This document shows positions 42,488-51,699 of a stretch of 64,000 nucleotides of DNA, piece by piece. The notes below the pieces were generated by a model that did no database searches, was not told the origin of the DNA, and saw only the letters and a program-made list of their open reading frames with translations. The position numbers and the translations under genes are program-made. Source of the DNA: AC2028 sp002373595 (GTDB lineage Bacteria; Bacillota; Clostridia; Lachnospirales; Lachnospiraceae); assembly GCA_946616365.1 (NCBI GenBank), contig CAMOIX010000008.1, forward strand, positions 1 to 64,000, in the 5' to 3' direction. Each line of letters opens with the position of its first letter. Position 1 is the stretch's first letter.

Positions 42488-42967
42488 ATGAGTAATTACA
42501 TCGAATATATTATCTGCTTTTTTATCTCTATGGTCCCGCTCGTTGAGCTCAGAGTGGCAGTGCCCTTTGGTATAGCGAGAGGTCTTGATCCGAGGCTCCT
42601 CTACCCCATATGTATCATAGGAAACATGCTCCCCGTACCTGTTATCTTCTTCTTCGCCAGAAAGGTACTCGAGTGGGGAAAGGACAAGAAAGTGATCGGA
42701 AAATTCTTTACTTTCTGCCTCGAAAAGGGACATAAGGGAGGAGTTAAACTCCAGGAGAAAGCAGGACGCGGACTCTATTTTGCACTTTTCCTTTTCGTAG
42801 GAATCCCCGTTCCCGGAACGGGTGCATGGACCGGAACGCTTGCAGCCAGCCTTCTTGATATGAATTTCAAGAAAAGCGTTGTGGCCGTCATAGCGGGCGT
42901 GCTGCTGGCAGGCACGATAATGGGCCTTGCCACGTTCGGAGTGCTCGGTGCGGCAAGTTTTTTCTGA
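42488..42967 (+). CDS. Small multidrug-export family membrane protein (COG2426)
   Basis: The 159-residue membrane protein has four to five helices. The conserved start PLVELRVAVPFGIARGL and the central VGIPVPGTGAWTGTLAA motif identify the Sm_multidrug_ex family. Despite the name, no transport substrate is firmly established for these proteins. GAAAGGAAAAAC precedes the ATG. It lies 40 nt after hisC in a co-directional run. Confidence 0.87.
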   Translation: MSNYIEYIICFFISMVPLVELRVAVPFGIARGLDPRLLYPICIIGNMLPVPVIFFFARKVLEWGKDKKVIGKFFTFCLEKGHKGGVKLQEKAGRGLYFALFLFVGIPVPGTGAWTGTLAASLLDMNFKKSVVAVIAGVLLAGTIMGLATFGVLGAASFF

Positions 42968-42995
42968 TAGCGAAAGCATAGACTGTTTATTTGTG

Positions 42996-43850
42996 ATGGA
43001 TGACAGAGAAGATCTGATAACGGAATATGAAGCGTTTGCCGACTGTTACGATGAACTGATGGGTGCACTTCCCTATGAGGCATGGGGAAAGCGCATTGTT
43101 GATACTATCGAAAAATACGGGATATCAAAGCCGGACAGAGATGAGAAGGATCCCGTGAAAGCGGAAGCCAATCTTGTGCTCGATCTGGCCTGCGGAACAG
43201 GTACGCTCAGCGAGTATATGTACGGGGCAGGATATGATGTGATAGGCATCGATGCTTCTCCTGATATGCTCGGTCAGGCGCTGATAAAGAGAGATGAATC
43301 GGGATCGGAGATCCTCTATCTGCAGCAGGACATGAGGGAACTCGATCTGTACTGCACGGTAGGTACGGTTTTTTGCGTATGTGACAGTCTGAATTATATG
43401 CTCTCCGAAGATGAACTTAAGGATGTCTTTAAAGGAGTTCATCTTTTCCTGCAGAAGGACGGTCTGTTTATATTCGACATCAATACGGATCATAAGTATC
43501 GCGAAGCGCTCGGGGACAGAGTCTTTGCATCTGCGGGCGAGGAGACGTCATATATCTGGGAGAATTCCTACAATACGGACGACTGTACAAATGAGTACAG
43601 ACTCTCGATGTTCATCCTGAATGACGAGGGGACGTACGACAGGTATGACGAACTCCATATCCAGCGCGGATACAGCGATGAGCAGGTGAGGAAACTTCTG
43701 TCCGAGACGGGATTTGAGATAGTAAGTATTTCCGATTCGGACAAGGAATTGCTGGACAGATTTCCGGATGAGGATGCAAAAAAACTCGATCAGAGATATG
43801 GCGACAAGGATACCGAGAGATACTTCGTCGTCGCCAGATGTATAAAGTGA
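42996..43850 (+). CDS. Class I SAM-dependent methyltransferase
   Basis: The product has 284 residues if it starts at ATG 42996; GTG at 42993 and a longer frame into the previous gene are possible, and no clear ribosome site decides. Motif I is VLDLACGTGTLSEYM (about 61-75), followed by VIGIDASPDML. FCVCDSLNYM is typical of YcgJ/CcbJ-like small-molecule methyltransferases. In many Firmicutes this family lies next to hslO or ribosome-related genes. The substrate is not predictable. Confidence 0.85.
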   Translation: MDDREDLITEYEAFADCYDELMGALPYEAWGKRIVDTIEKYGISKPDRDEKDPVKAEANLVLDLACGTGTLSEYMYGAGYDVIGIDASPDMLGQALIKRDESGSEILYLQQDMRELDLYCTVGTVFCVCDSLNYMLSEDELKDVFKGVHLFLQKDGLFIFDINTDHKYREALGDRVFASAGEETSYIWENSYNTDDCTNEYRLSMFILNDEGTYDRYDELHIQRGYSDEQVRKLLSETGFEIVSISDSDKELLDRFPDEDAKKLDQRYGDKDTERYFVVARCIK

Positions 43851-43855
43851 TAAAG

Positions 43856-44731
43856 ATGAATGATTATATGATATCTGCCACTGCTGCGGGAGCACAGATA
43901 AGAGCTTTTGCCGCTGTGAGCACGGGAATGGTCGAAAAGGCCAGACAGACACATAATACGAGCCCGGTCATAACCGCTGCACTCGGAAGGCTCATCACCG
44001 CGGGTGCGATGATGGGACGAATGATGAAGGGCGAAAAAGATCTTCTCACTCTCAGGATATCCGGAGATGGACCGGTAAAGGGGATCATAGTCACCGCGGA
44101 TTCACAGGGACATGTAAAGGGATATGCAAACGTGCCCGATGTCATCATCTCTGCCAAACCGAACGGCAAGCTGGATGTGTCGGGAGCGATCGGAGACGGA
44201 TTTCTGGATGTCATCAAGGATCTTGGATTAAAGGAACCCTACTCCGGAACAGTACCTCTTCAGAGCGGAGAGATCGCTGAGGATCTGACTTACTATTTTG
44301 CGGTATCTGAGCAGGTTCCCTCCTCGGTGGGACTTGGAGTCCTGATGAATCATGACAATACTGTCAGGTGCGCGGGCGGATTCATCATACAGCTCATGCC
44401 GTTCGCCACGGATGAATGTATAGACAAGCTCGAGGAGAATCTCAAAGCGCTTAAGCCCGTTACCGAGATGATGGATGAAGGACTTGATGCGGAAGGAATA
44501 CTCGGCGAGGTTCTTAAGGGTTTCGATATAGAGATAAATGAGAAGAATGATATAGAGTACAGATGTGACTGCAGCAGGGACAGGATAGTGCGTGCTCTCA
44601 TCAGTCTCGGTAGGACAGAACTGCAGAGCCTTGCGGATGAGGGAGAGGATATCAGGATCAACTGTGCATTCTGCAATACAAACTATGTGTTTAAAACAGA
44701 CGAGATAAAGGAGATACTTAAAAATGGCTAA
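43856..44731 (+). CDS. hslO: Redox-regulated chaperone Hsp33
   Basis: The product has 291 residues from ATG 43856, the start that aligns with the family (DYMISATAAG...IRAFAA); an ATG 18 nt upstream overlaps the methyltransferase stop. Hsp33 is a holdase activated by oxidation. Its zinc centre is present at the C-terminus as CDC and CAFC. The gene stop lies inside the dapL start region, an 8-nt overlap. It is one of two peroxide/oxidative-stress functions in this window. Confidence 0.95.
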   Translation: MNDYMISATAAGAQIRAFAAVSTGMVEKARQTHNTSPVITAALGRLITAGAMMGRMMKGEKDLLTLRISGDGPVKGIIVTADSQGHVKGYANVPDVIISAKPNGKLDVSGAIGDGFLDVIKDLGLKEPYSGTVPLQSGEIAEDLTYYFAVSEQVPSSVGLGVLMNHDNTVRCAGGFIIQLMPFATDECIDKLEENLKALKPVTEMMDEGLDAEGILGEVLKGFDIEINEKNDIEYRCDCSRDRIVRALISLGRTELQSLADEGEDIRINCAFCNTNYVFKTDEIKEILKNG

Positions 44732-45938
44732 AGCAAATGACAATTATCTGAAGCTTCCCGGAAGTTATCTTTTTTCGATGATCGGAAAGAAAGTGAGAGA
44801 ATACGGAGAGGCTCACCCCGATGCGGACATCATCAGACTCGGAATAGGAGACGTGACCCAGCCTCTTGCACCTGCTATTATCGATGCTCTTCACAAAGCG
44901 GTGGATGAGATGGGAAATGCAGCTACATTCAAAGGATATGCGCCCGATCTCGGATACGATTTCCTTCGCAATGTGATCGCAGAGCAGGATTACAAGGCAC
45001 GCGGATGTGACATATCAGCAGATGAGATATTCGTAGCAGACGGCGCTAAGAGTGACTGTGCCAATATCCAGGAGATATTCAGCGTAGACAATAAGATCGC
45101 TGTATGCGATCCCGTATATCCGGTATATGTAGACTCCAATGTAATGGCCGGAAGAGCGGGCGACTATGACGCCGCTACCGAGAGATTTACGAAGGTGATC
45201 TACATGCCCTGCACGGAAGCAAACGGATTCATGCCCGAGTTTCCAAAGGAGGATCCCGATCTGATCTATCTCTGCTTCCCCAACAATCCCACCGGATCTG
45301 CCATCACGAAGTCGAAACTCCAGGAGTGGGTTGACTATGCGAACAGGATCGGTGCCATCATCCTTTACGATGCTGCATACGAAGCATATATCTCCGAGGA
45401 TGATATCCCCCACAGCATCTTTGAGTGCGAAGGGGCAAGAACCTGCGCTATAGAGTTCAGATCATTCTCCAAGAATGCAGGATTTACGGGTGTAAGACTT
45501 GGATTCACCGTTATTCCCAAGGACCTTAAAGCGGGAGATACCGCACTTCATCCGCTCTGGGCGAGACGCCACGGAACGAAGTACAACGGAGCTCCCTATA
45601 TCATACAGAGAGCCGGAGAGGCAGTATATTCGCCGGAAGGAAAGGCTCAGCTCAAAGAGCAGGTGGCTTACTACATGAAGAACGCCCGTGTTATCTATGA
45701 CGGACTTAAAGGCGCGGGCTATGATGTTTCAGGTGGTGTGAACGCACCTTACATCTGGCTCAAGGCTCCGAACAACATGACCAGCTGGGAGTTCTTTGAT
45801 CTGCTTCTGGACAAGGCGAATGTCGTAGGTACACCCGGCTCGGGATTCGGTCCTTCAGGAGAGCATTTCTTCAGATTGACCGCTTTCGGAACATATGAGA
45901 ATACGGTTAGAGCGGTCGACAGGATCAAGAAGCTTTAA
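44724..45938 (+). CDS. dapL: LL-diaminopimelate aminotransferase
   Basis: DapL (404 residues) converts tetrahydrodipicolinate directly to LL-diaminopimelate in a one-step variant of lysine/peptidoglycan precursor synthesis. The protein matches the family throughout: YLFSMIGKKVREY, RLGIGDVTQPL, FKGYAPDLGYDFLR and the PLP-lysine region RSFSKNAGFTGVRLG. Presence of DapL suggests the organism does not need the succinylase or acetylase routes. AAGGAGATAC inside the hslO end serves as ribosome site. Confidence 0.96.
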   Translation: MAKANDNYLKLPGSYLFSMIGKKVREYGEAHPDADIIRLGIGDVTQPLAPAIIDALHKAVDEMGNAATFKGYAPDLGYDFLRNVIAEQDYKARGCDISADEIFVADGAKSDCANIQEIFSVDNKIAVCDPVYPVYVDSNVMAGRAGDYDAATERFTKVIYMPCTEANGFMPEFPKEDPDLIYLCFPNNPTGSAITKSKLQEWVDYANRIGAIILYDAAYEAYISEDDIPHSIFECEGARTCAIEFRSFSKNAGFTGVRLGFTVIPKDLKAGDTALHPLWARRHGTKYNGAPYIIQRAGEAVYSPEGKAQLKEQVAYYMKNARVIYDGLKGAGYDVSGGVNAPYIWLKAPNNMTSWEFFDLLLDKANVVGTPGSGFGPSGEHFFRLTAFGTYENTVRAVDRIKKL

Positions 45939-45951
45939 TAGGAGGTATGGG

Positions 45952-46653
45952 ATGAAGAAATACATAGCTGAGTTTATCGGAACAATGACACTGGTACTTA
46001 TAGGATGCGGAACTGCGATGCTCGTGGGATGTGATTCTGCGAACGGATGCGGATATCTGCTCACCGCTCTTGCATTCGGACTTACGATAGTCGGTATGGC
46101 ATACTGTGTGGGAAATATCTCGGGATGTCATATTAATCCGGCTGTCAGCCTCGCGGTACTTATGAGCAAGGGCATGAGCGGCAAGGATTTTGTCGGATAT
46201 GTCATCTCTCAGTGCCTGGGTGCTCTCGCGGGAAGCGGTATACTCGCACTCGTTTTCGGACTCGGAAAAGTGACCGACAAGACGGGAATTAACGGATTCG
46301 GAACAAACGGGCTTGCCGGAGTCAGCGACAGTGCGGCAGCCGGTCTCATAGTTGAGATCATACTTACATTTATCTTTGTACTCACGATACTTGGGGTCAC
46401 CTCCAAGAAGGCCGGACACGGTTCCTTCGCCGGTGTGGTCATAGGATTTACCCTTGTGCTGGTTCACATCCTCGGCATCGGACTTACAGGAACAAGCGTC
46501 AATCCGGCAAGGAGTTTCGGACCTGCTGTAGTTGCGGCTATTGCGGGCAATACGGCACCTCTCGGATGTCTCTGGGTATTTATCGCAGGACCTTTGGCAG
46601 GAGCGGCTCTGGCGGCACTCTGCTATGGATTCCTTGAGGAAAAAATGGTATAA
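45952..46653 (+). CDS. Aquaporin (MIP family)
   Basis: The product has 233 residues from ATG 45952, which has AGGAGG upstream. Six membrane helices and the two pore NPA boxes are present (GCHINPAVS and TSVNPARSFGP). The Arg after the second NPA is conserved. Features favour the AqpZ-like water channel group, as the glycerol-facilitator Asp after NPA is missing. It lies 13 nt after dapL. No regulatory element specific to it was seen. Confidence 0.95.
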   Translation: MKKYIAEFIGTMTLVLIGCGTAMLVGCDSANGCGYLLTALAFGLTIVGMAYCVGNISGCHINPAVSLAVLMSKGMSGKDFVGYVISQCLGALAGSGILALVFGLGKVTDKTGINGFGTNGLAGVSDSAAAGLIVEIILTFIFVLTILGVTSKKAGHGSFAGVVIGFTLVLVHILGIGLTGTSVNPARSFGPAVVAAIAGNTAPLGCLWVFIAGPLAGAALAALCYGFLEEKMV

Positions 46654-46681
46654 TTTTCTGTGTGTTGTTTCTGACAGCAAA

Positions 46682-46697
46682 GGAGCTCCGGAGCTCC
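46682..46697. repeat. Nested palindrome upstream of the 46714 gene
   Basis: GGAGCTCC occurs twice head to tail (46682-46689 and 46690-46697), and the 16-mer is itself a perfect palindrome. It lies in the 60-nt gap after the aquaporin gene, just before a GGGGAT ribosome site. There is no U-tract, so it is not an obvious terminator; it may be an operator or RNA hairpin. Confidence 0.6.
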
Positions 46698-46713
46698 GGA
46701 ATGGGGATAAAAA

Positions 46714-47121
46714 ATGAGGATTACATTTTCACCGAGACTTATGGAAATAGCAACTCAGATGATGGAGGAAGGCAGAACTCCCGACGATGTAAAGGCTGCA
46801 AATAATGTCGTCGAGATTAACGGCACTGTCGAGACTCTCCATGCGCTGTACAGACAGGGTGCTATAACCAAAGATCAGACCGATGCAGCTGTTGCTCTCA
46901 ATACCAGACTTGTAAGAGAGTATCAGGAGGTTGAGGACCTCTATCGCAGCGTGTTTGACGGATACAAGCCCGAGGATGTTCCGATGATCGCGGGTAACAA
47001 GAATGATATCGATGTTATCCTCGACAGGCTTTGGATGGATTTCCAGGGCATTCACGCACACGTTCTCATACAGCACGGGTATATCAAGAGCGCCGGTGAG
47101 TATGTGGATGCTTTGGACTGA
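46714..47121 (+). CDS. Helical protein of unknown function
   Basis: The 135-residue protein has no signal peptide, membrane helix, cysteine cluster or motif that I recognise. It is predicted mainly helical, with an amphipathic ELHALYRQGAITKDQTDAAVAL-like centre (residues about 43-65) and an acidic C-terminus. GGGGAT lies 8 nt upstream of the ATG. It immediately precedes the MotA/FliG-like gene and is probably cotranscribed with it, so a shared role is possible but unproven. Confidence 0.7.
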   Translation: MRITFSPRLMEIATQMMEEGRTPDDVKAANNVVEINGTVETLHALYRQGAITKDQTDAAVALNTRLVREYQEVEDLYRSVFDGYKPEDVPMIAGNKNDIDVILDRLWMDFQGIHAHVLIQHGYIKSAGEYVDALD

Positions 47122-47145
47122 TGTCTGAAGCAGACCGGATGATCT

Positions 47146-48180
47146 ATGAGAGATTTCTTCTTTACGGAATTAAAGACCAAGATAAAAGAGATCGCGGAGA
47201 TCTCTGACGTAGAAGCACGCACCTCCGGCGAAAACGAACTCGCGGAGACTGCGGCATACATTATGAAAATAGCAAGGCTCGGAAGACGGGAGGGTATTAT
47301 CGCTCTCGGCTCCGAGCCTGATCTTATCCGGGATTCCAAGCCTTTTATGACAAGGGTACTGGAACTGGTCGTCAAGGGATACGAACCTGATGTGGTAGAG
47401 GATGCTGCGCTTTCCATGTATGTCATGGAGGGCGGAGATGCTTATGTGGGCCTTAAGAGACTGATGGAGATACAGGGCTGCCTGGCCATAGAGGCAGGCG
47501 AGAATCCGGATGCACTTGAGATCAGATTAAGAGCGATGATGCCCGGCAGGACTTCCGAGAAGTATGATGCCGAGATACTTGCATACGGAGAGTTCGATTC
47601 AAACAAGACGGACGAGACGATCATCCGTATAGAGTCTGCTGCGAGAAACCGCGAAGCGCTGAGAGCGATCATAAATCCTTCTTTCAGTAGGACGGACTTT
47701 GATGAGAGTCAGCCCGAGAGGAGAATGGCGGGAGGTCTCTGGGAGAACGAGGACGATGAGAGTTATTTCGTTATGCGTCTTGCGGAATATGTCATAATGC
47801 AGACTGATGACAAGGGAATAAAGAGACTGCTTGATGATACAGATCAGCTCACACTTGCACTTGCTGTGAAAGGGCTCAGCGGAGTCAGTGCGAGGATACT
47901 GTGCGACAATCTGACTGATACCGAAGCAGCTCAGCTGGCTGCGGACATGGCAGCTACGGACAGAGTCCTCAAGTCGGAAGTTATAGATGCGACCAAGCAG
48001 CTGCTCACACATTATGCAGTGCTCGTTGAGGAAGATAAAATATCCTGTGCCGAGACGGGCAAACTCATGCAGCTTCTCGCCGCAGTGAGAAAAGATAAAA
48101 CAGCCGATCCTAATGTGTCAAGAGGATTTGATCTACTGGTGATCTTGCAGGAACTGGAATCAGGCGGAGAGGAAAAGTGA
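47146..48180 (+). CDS. Soluble fusion of MotA-like cytoplasmic domain and FliG C-terminal-like domain
   Basis: This 344-residue cytoplasmic protein has no membrane helix. Residues about 41-90 resemble the cytoplasmic loop of MotA (GRREGIIAL, then VVKGYEPDVVED). Residues 106-134 resemble the MotA tail (IQGCLAIEAGENP, then LRAMMPG), joined where MotA helices 3 and 4 should be. Residues about 210-300 align without gaps to FliG-C (DDKGIKRLL, ALAVKGL, LTDTEAAQLAADM). Of the torque residues, E. coli FliG K264 and D289 are kept (K242, D267), while R281 and D288 become T259 and A266. MotA E98 becomes Gly55; R90 is kept. It has no strong ribosome site and may rely on coupling. Function is unknown. Confidence 0.72.
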   Translation: MRDFFFTELKTKIKEIAEISDVEARTSGENELAETAAYIMKIARLGRREGIIALGSEPDLIRDSKPFMTRVLELVVKGYEPDVVEDAALSMYVMEGGDAYVGLKRLMEIQGCLAIEAGENPDALEIRLRAMMPGRTSEKYDAEILAYGEFDSNKTDETIIRIESAARNREALRAIINPSFSRTDFDESQPERRMAGGLWENEDDESYFVMRLAEYVIMQTDDKGIKRLLDDTDQLTLALAVKGLSGVSARILCDNLTDTEAAQLAADMAATDRVLKSEVIDATKQLLTHYAVLVEEDKISCAETGKLMQLLAAVRKDKTADPNVSRGFDLLVILQELESGGEEK

Positions 48181-48181
48181 T

Positions 48182-50500
48182 ATGGGAGACAATAAGAATC
48201 TTGAGAGGGACGTTTTGATACTTAATCTCGAACAGCATCTCGGTGCCATCACGGAGAAGAAGTTCGGAAAGACGATCGCAGAGTGTACGGACGAGGAACT
48301 CTACGGAGCTGTTCTTAAGATGACCAAAGAACTGACAAAGGTGTCAACAAGGATCAGCGGTGAGAAGAAACTGTATTACATCTCGATGGAGTTTCTCATC
48401 GGAAAACTCCTGTCGAGCAACCTGATCAATCTCGGTATATATGACAAGCTCGAATCAATTCTTGAGAAGAACGGCAAGAGTCTGGCAGCACTTGAGGAAG
48501 TAGAGCCGGAGCCTTCACTCGGAAACGGCGGACTCGGAAGACTTGCCGCATGTTTCCTTGATTCTATCGCAACGCTTGGTTTTTCCGGAGACGGTGTAGG
48601 CCTTAATTATCATTATGGTCTTTTTAAGCAGGTCTTTAAGAATCGTCAGCAGACGGAAGAGCCCAATGTATGGATCACTCCCGATACCTGGCTCACCCGT
48701 ACCGACACCACATACAAGGTTGAGTTCGGTGACTGCACCGTTACTTCCAGGATGTACGATATAGATGTTGTCGGATATGAGAACGGTATCAATAAACTTC
48801 ATCTCTTTGATCTTGAATCTGTCGACGAGAAGCTTGTTAAGAAGGGGATCAATTTTGACAAGGAAGCGGTAACGAAGAACCTCACGCTTTTCCTGTATCC
48901 GGATGACTCTGACAAAGCAGGAAATCTCCTTCGTATCTACCAGCAGTATTTCATGGTTGCCAATGCGGCAAGACTTGTGCTCGCCGATATGAAGGAGCGC
49001 AAATATGACCTCCATGAATTAGACAAGCATGCGGTTATTCAGATAAATGATACTCATCCCACGATGGTTATACCTGAGCTCATCAGAGTGCTCGTTGAGG
49101 AGGAAGCATTCTCCATGGACGAGGCCATCAAGGTTGTGGGCAGGACCTGCGCTTATACCAATCATACGATACTTGCGGAGGCTCTCGAGAAATGGCCTCT
49201 TGAATACTTAGAGCAGGTAGTGCCTCAGCTCATCCCTTACATCAAGGAACTCGACAAGAGAGTCAGAGCTAAGTACCGCAGCCCCAAGGTACAGATCATA
49301 GACAAGGAAAAGAGAGTGCATATGGCACACATCGACATCCACTACGGATTCTCCGTAAACGGTGTCGCTGCCATTCACACCGAGATACTTAAGAATACGG
49401 AGCTTAATGCTTTCTACAAGATCTATCCGGAGAAGTTCAACAACAAGACGAACGGTATCACTTTCAGAAGATGGCTCCTTTCATGCAACAGAGAACTGGC
49501 TGATATGCTCTTTGAAGTGATCGGTGATTCGTATACCAGGGATGCAAATGATCTCGAGAAGCTCCTTGATTACATCGACAACGAAAAGGTGCTCACAAGC
49601 ATTGAAGAGATCAAGAGGTTCAAAAAGAGAGAGCTTGTACGATATATCAAAGAGAAGGAGGGTATCGACATAGATCCCGATTCCATCTTCGATATCCAGT
49701 CCAAGAGACTGCACGAGTACAAGCGTCAGCAGATGAATGCTCTCTATATCATTCACAAATATCTCGAGATAAAGGGCGGCAAGAAGCCTGTGAGACCTGT
49801 CACATTTATGTTCGGAGCAAAGGCTGCACCCGCATACATCATAGCTCAGGATATTATTCATCTCCTTCTGTGCCTGCAGGAGATAGTTAATAACGATCCC
49901 GATGTAAGCCCCTACATGAAGGTGCTCATGGTTGAGAACTACAATGTCTCCTACGCTGAGAAGATGATACCCGCATGTGATATCTCAGAGCAGATATCTC
50001 TCGCATCCAAGGAGGCTTCCGGTACCGGTAATATGAAGTTCATGCTAAATGGTGCAATAACTCTCGGAACTGCAGACGGCGCAAATGTCGAGATAGCCGA
50101 GCTGGTCGGAGAGGATAACATCTTCATATTCGGTGTATCATCGGATGAAGTAATCGCACATTATGCAAAGGCTGATTATGTATCCAGGGATTATTACAAA
50201 AAGAGCAAAGTCATAAAGGAAGCTGTCGATTTCATCACTTCGCCTCAGGTTGTAAAGGTCGGAAAGAAGGAGAGACTTCAGAGACTGCAGAAAGAGATTT
50301 TGAACAAAGACTGGTTCATGACTCTCATCGATCTCGAGGAGTATATCGAAGTCAAGGACAAAGCCCTGGCTGCTTTTGAAGACAGAGAGAAGTGGAGAAG
50401 GATGATGCTGACAAATATCGCGAAAGCCGGATTCTTCTCATCCGACAGAACGATCGAAGAGTACAACAGAGATATCTGGCATCTTACACGTATTGATTGA
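48182..50500 (+). CDS. glgP: Glycogen/alpha-glucan phosphorylase
   Basis: The 772-residue GT35 enzyme releases glucose-1-phosphate from glycogen or maltodextrin. The N-terminus KKLYYISMEFLIGKLL and PSLGNGGLGRLAACFLDS are canonical. The PLP lysine is K619 in TGNMKFMLNG. The regulatory N-terminal region is shorter than in animal enzymes, as usual in bacteria. GGAGAGG upstream of the ATG overlaps the end of the MotA/FliG-like gene, 1 nt away, so the two are cotranscribed. It heads a sugar-phosphorolysis block with the GH130 and manA genes. Confidence 0.97.
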   Translation: MGDNKNLERDVLILNLEQHLGAITEKKFGKTIAECTDEELYGAVLKMTKELTKVSTRISGEKKLYYISMEFLIGKLLSSNLINLGIYDKLESILEKNGKSLAALEEVEPEPSLGNGGLGRLAACFLDSIATLGFSGDGVGLNYHYGLFKQVFKNRQQTEEPNVWITPDTWLTRTDTTYKVEFGDCTVTSRMYDIDVVGYENGINKLHLFDLESVDEKLVKKGINFDKEAVTKNLTLFLYPDDSDKAGNLLRIYQQYFMVANAARLVLADMKERKYDLHELDKHAVIQINDTHPTMVIPELIRVLVEEEAFSMDEAIKVVGRTCAYTNHTILAEALEKWPLEYLEQVVPQLIPYIKELDKRVRAKYRSPKVQIIDKEKRVHMAHIDIHYGFSVNGVAAIHTEILKNTELNAFYKIYPEKFNNKTNGITFRRWLLSCNRELADMLFEVIGDSYTRDANDLEKLLDYIDNEKVLTSIEEIKRFKKRELVRYIKEKEGIDIDPDSIFDIQSKRLHEYKRQQMNALYIIHKYLEIKGGKKPVRPVTFMFGAKAAPAYIIAQDIIHLLLCLQEIVNNDPDVSPYMKVLMVENYNVSYAEKMIPACDISEQISLASKEASGTGNMKFMLNGAITLGTADGANVEIAELVGEDNIFIFGVSSDEVIAHYAKADYVSRDYYKKSKVIKEAVDFITSPQVVKVGKKERLQRLQKEILNKDWFMTLIDLEEYIEVKDKALAAFEDREKWRRMMLTNIAKAGFFSSDRTIEEYNRDIWHLTRID

Positions 50501-50520
50501 GAAACAGAAAGGATCTACAG

Positions 50521-51699
50521 ATGAAGAACGTTCACCCTATGTACAAAAAGCTTCTCGCACAGCAGGAAGAACTGCTCAAGAGAAAGAATGAAAAGTCTGA
50601 GTTCTACAATGGCATATATGACAGATATAAATATCCTGTCCTGACAAATAAGCATGTGCCGATCATGTGGCAGTACGATCTCGACAAGAGGACCAATCCT
50701 TATTTCCAGGAGAGGCTCGGTATCAATGCCGTGATGAATTCCGGCGCGCTCTATATGAACGGAAAATATTATCTCGTTGCGAGGATAGAGGGTAATGATC
50801 GCAAGTCATTCTTTGGTGTGGCTGAGAGTAAGAGCCCTGTTGATGGATTCAGGTTCCACGATTATCCGATCCTTCTCGAGGATACTTGCCCCGAGGAGAC
50901 CAATGTATATGACATGCGACTGACCAAGCATGAGGACGGATATATCTACGGAGTCTTCTGCTCGGAGAGCAAGGACAAGACGGTAAAGGATCTCTCTGCG
51001 GCAGTTGCTGCAGCGGGCATCGTAAGGACCAAGGATCTCGAGCACTGGGAGAGACTGGATAATCTCAAGACATTACATTCTCCTCAGCAGAGAAATGTCG
51101 TACTTCATCCGGAATTCGTAAACGGCAAGTATGCTTTCTATACCAGACCCATGGATGATTTCATCGATACCGGAAGCGGCGGCGGTATAGGATTCGGACT
51201 CTGCGATGATATCAGGCACGCTGTCATCGATGAGGAGAAGATGACTTCGATCAGAAAGTATCATACCATTACCGAGGTGAAGAACGGTGCAGGTGCAGTG
51301 CCTATCAAAACTGATGCGGGATGGATACATATTGCGCATGGAGTGAGAAATACCGCAGCAGGACTTCGCTATGTAATCTATGCCTTTGCAACGGATCTGA
51401 AGGATCCTTCAAAGGTGATCGCGGAGCCTTCGGGACTCCTCATCGCTCCCAGAGGAATAGAGAGAGTCGGTGATGTAAGCAATGTTGTATTTACCAACGG
51501 CGCAGTTGTAAATGAGAAGAACGAAGTGTATATCTATTACGCATCTTCGGATACCAGGATGCATGTTGCGGGAACCACTATAGACAAGCTTGTTGATTAT
51601 GTGTTCAACACCCCCGCAGATCCAGGCAGGAGCGTGCTCTGTGTAGAACAGAGATGTGATCTGATCAGGGATAACCTTAAGCTTTTGGGTAAGAAATAA
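50521..51699 (+). CDS. GH130 4-O-beta-D-mannosyl-D-glucose phosphorylase
   Basis: The product has 392 residues from ATG 50521 (AAAGGAT upstream). It strongly resembles the characterised Bacteroides fragilis GH130 enzyme, including RVEG/RIEGNDRKSFF, the catalytic Asp131 in NVYDMRLT, QQRNVVLHPEF, and DTGSGGGIG. It would phosphorolyse mannosyl-glucose to mannose-1-phosphate and glucose. That reaction is the last step of beta-mannan/glucomannan use via mannobiose epimerisation. There is no signal peptide, so it is cytosolic. Its stop overlaps the manA start by 1 nt, and the product pathway fits manA. Confidence 0.93.
   Translation: MKNVHPMYKKLLAQQEELLKRKNEKSEFYNGIYDRYKYPVLTNKHVPIMWQYDLDKRTNPYFQERLGINAVMNSGALYMNGKYYLVARIEGNDRKSFFGVAESKSPVDGFRFHDYPILLEDTCPEETNVYDMRLTKHEDGYIYGVFCSESKDKTVKDLSAAVAAAGIVRTKDLEHWERLDNLKTLHSPQQRNVVLHPEFVNGKYAFYTRPMDDFIDTGSGGGIGFGLCDDIRHAVIDEEKMTSIRKYHTITEVKNGAGAVPIKTDAGWIHIAHGVRNTAAGLRYVIYAFATDLKDPSKVIAEPSGLLIAPRGIERVGDVSNVVFTNGAVVNEKNEVYIYYASSDTRMHVAGTTIDKLVDYVFNTPADPGRSVLCVEQRCDLIRDNLKLLGKK

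Noticed and set aside
47121..47207. 28-residue frame starting on the stop of the 46714 gene
   Set aside because: A TGATG junction is suggestive, but the peptide overlaps the MotA/FliG-like gene out of frame and has no recognisable features.
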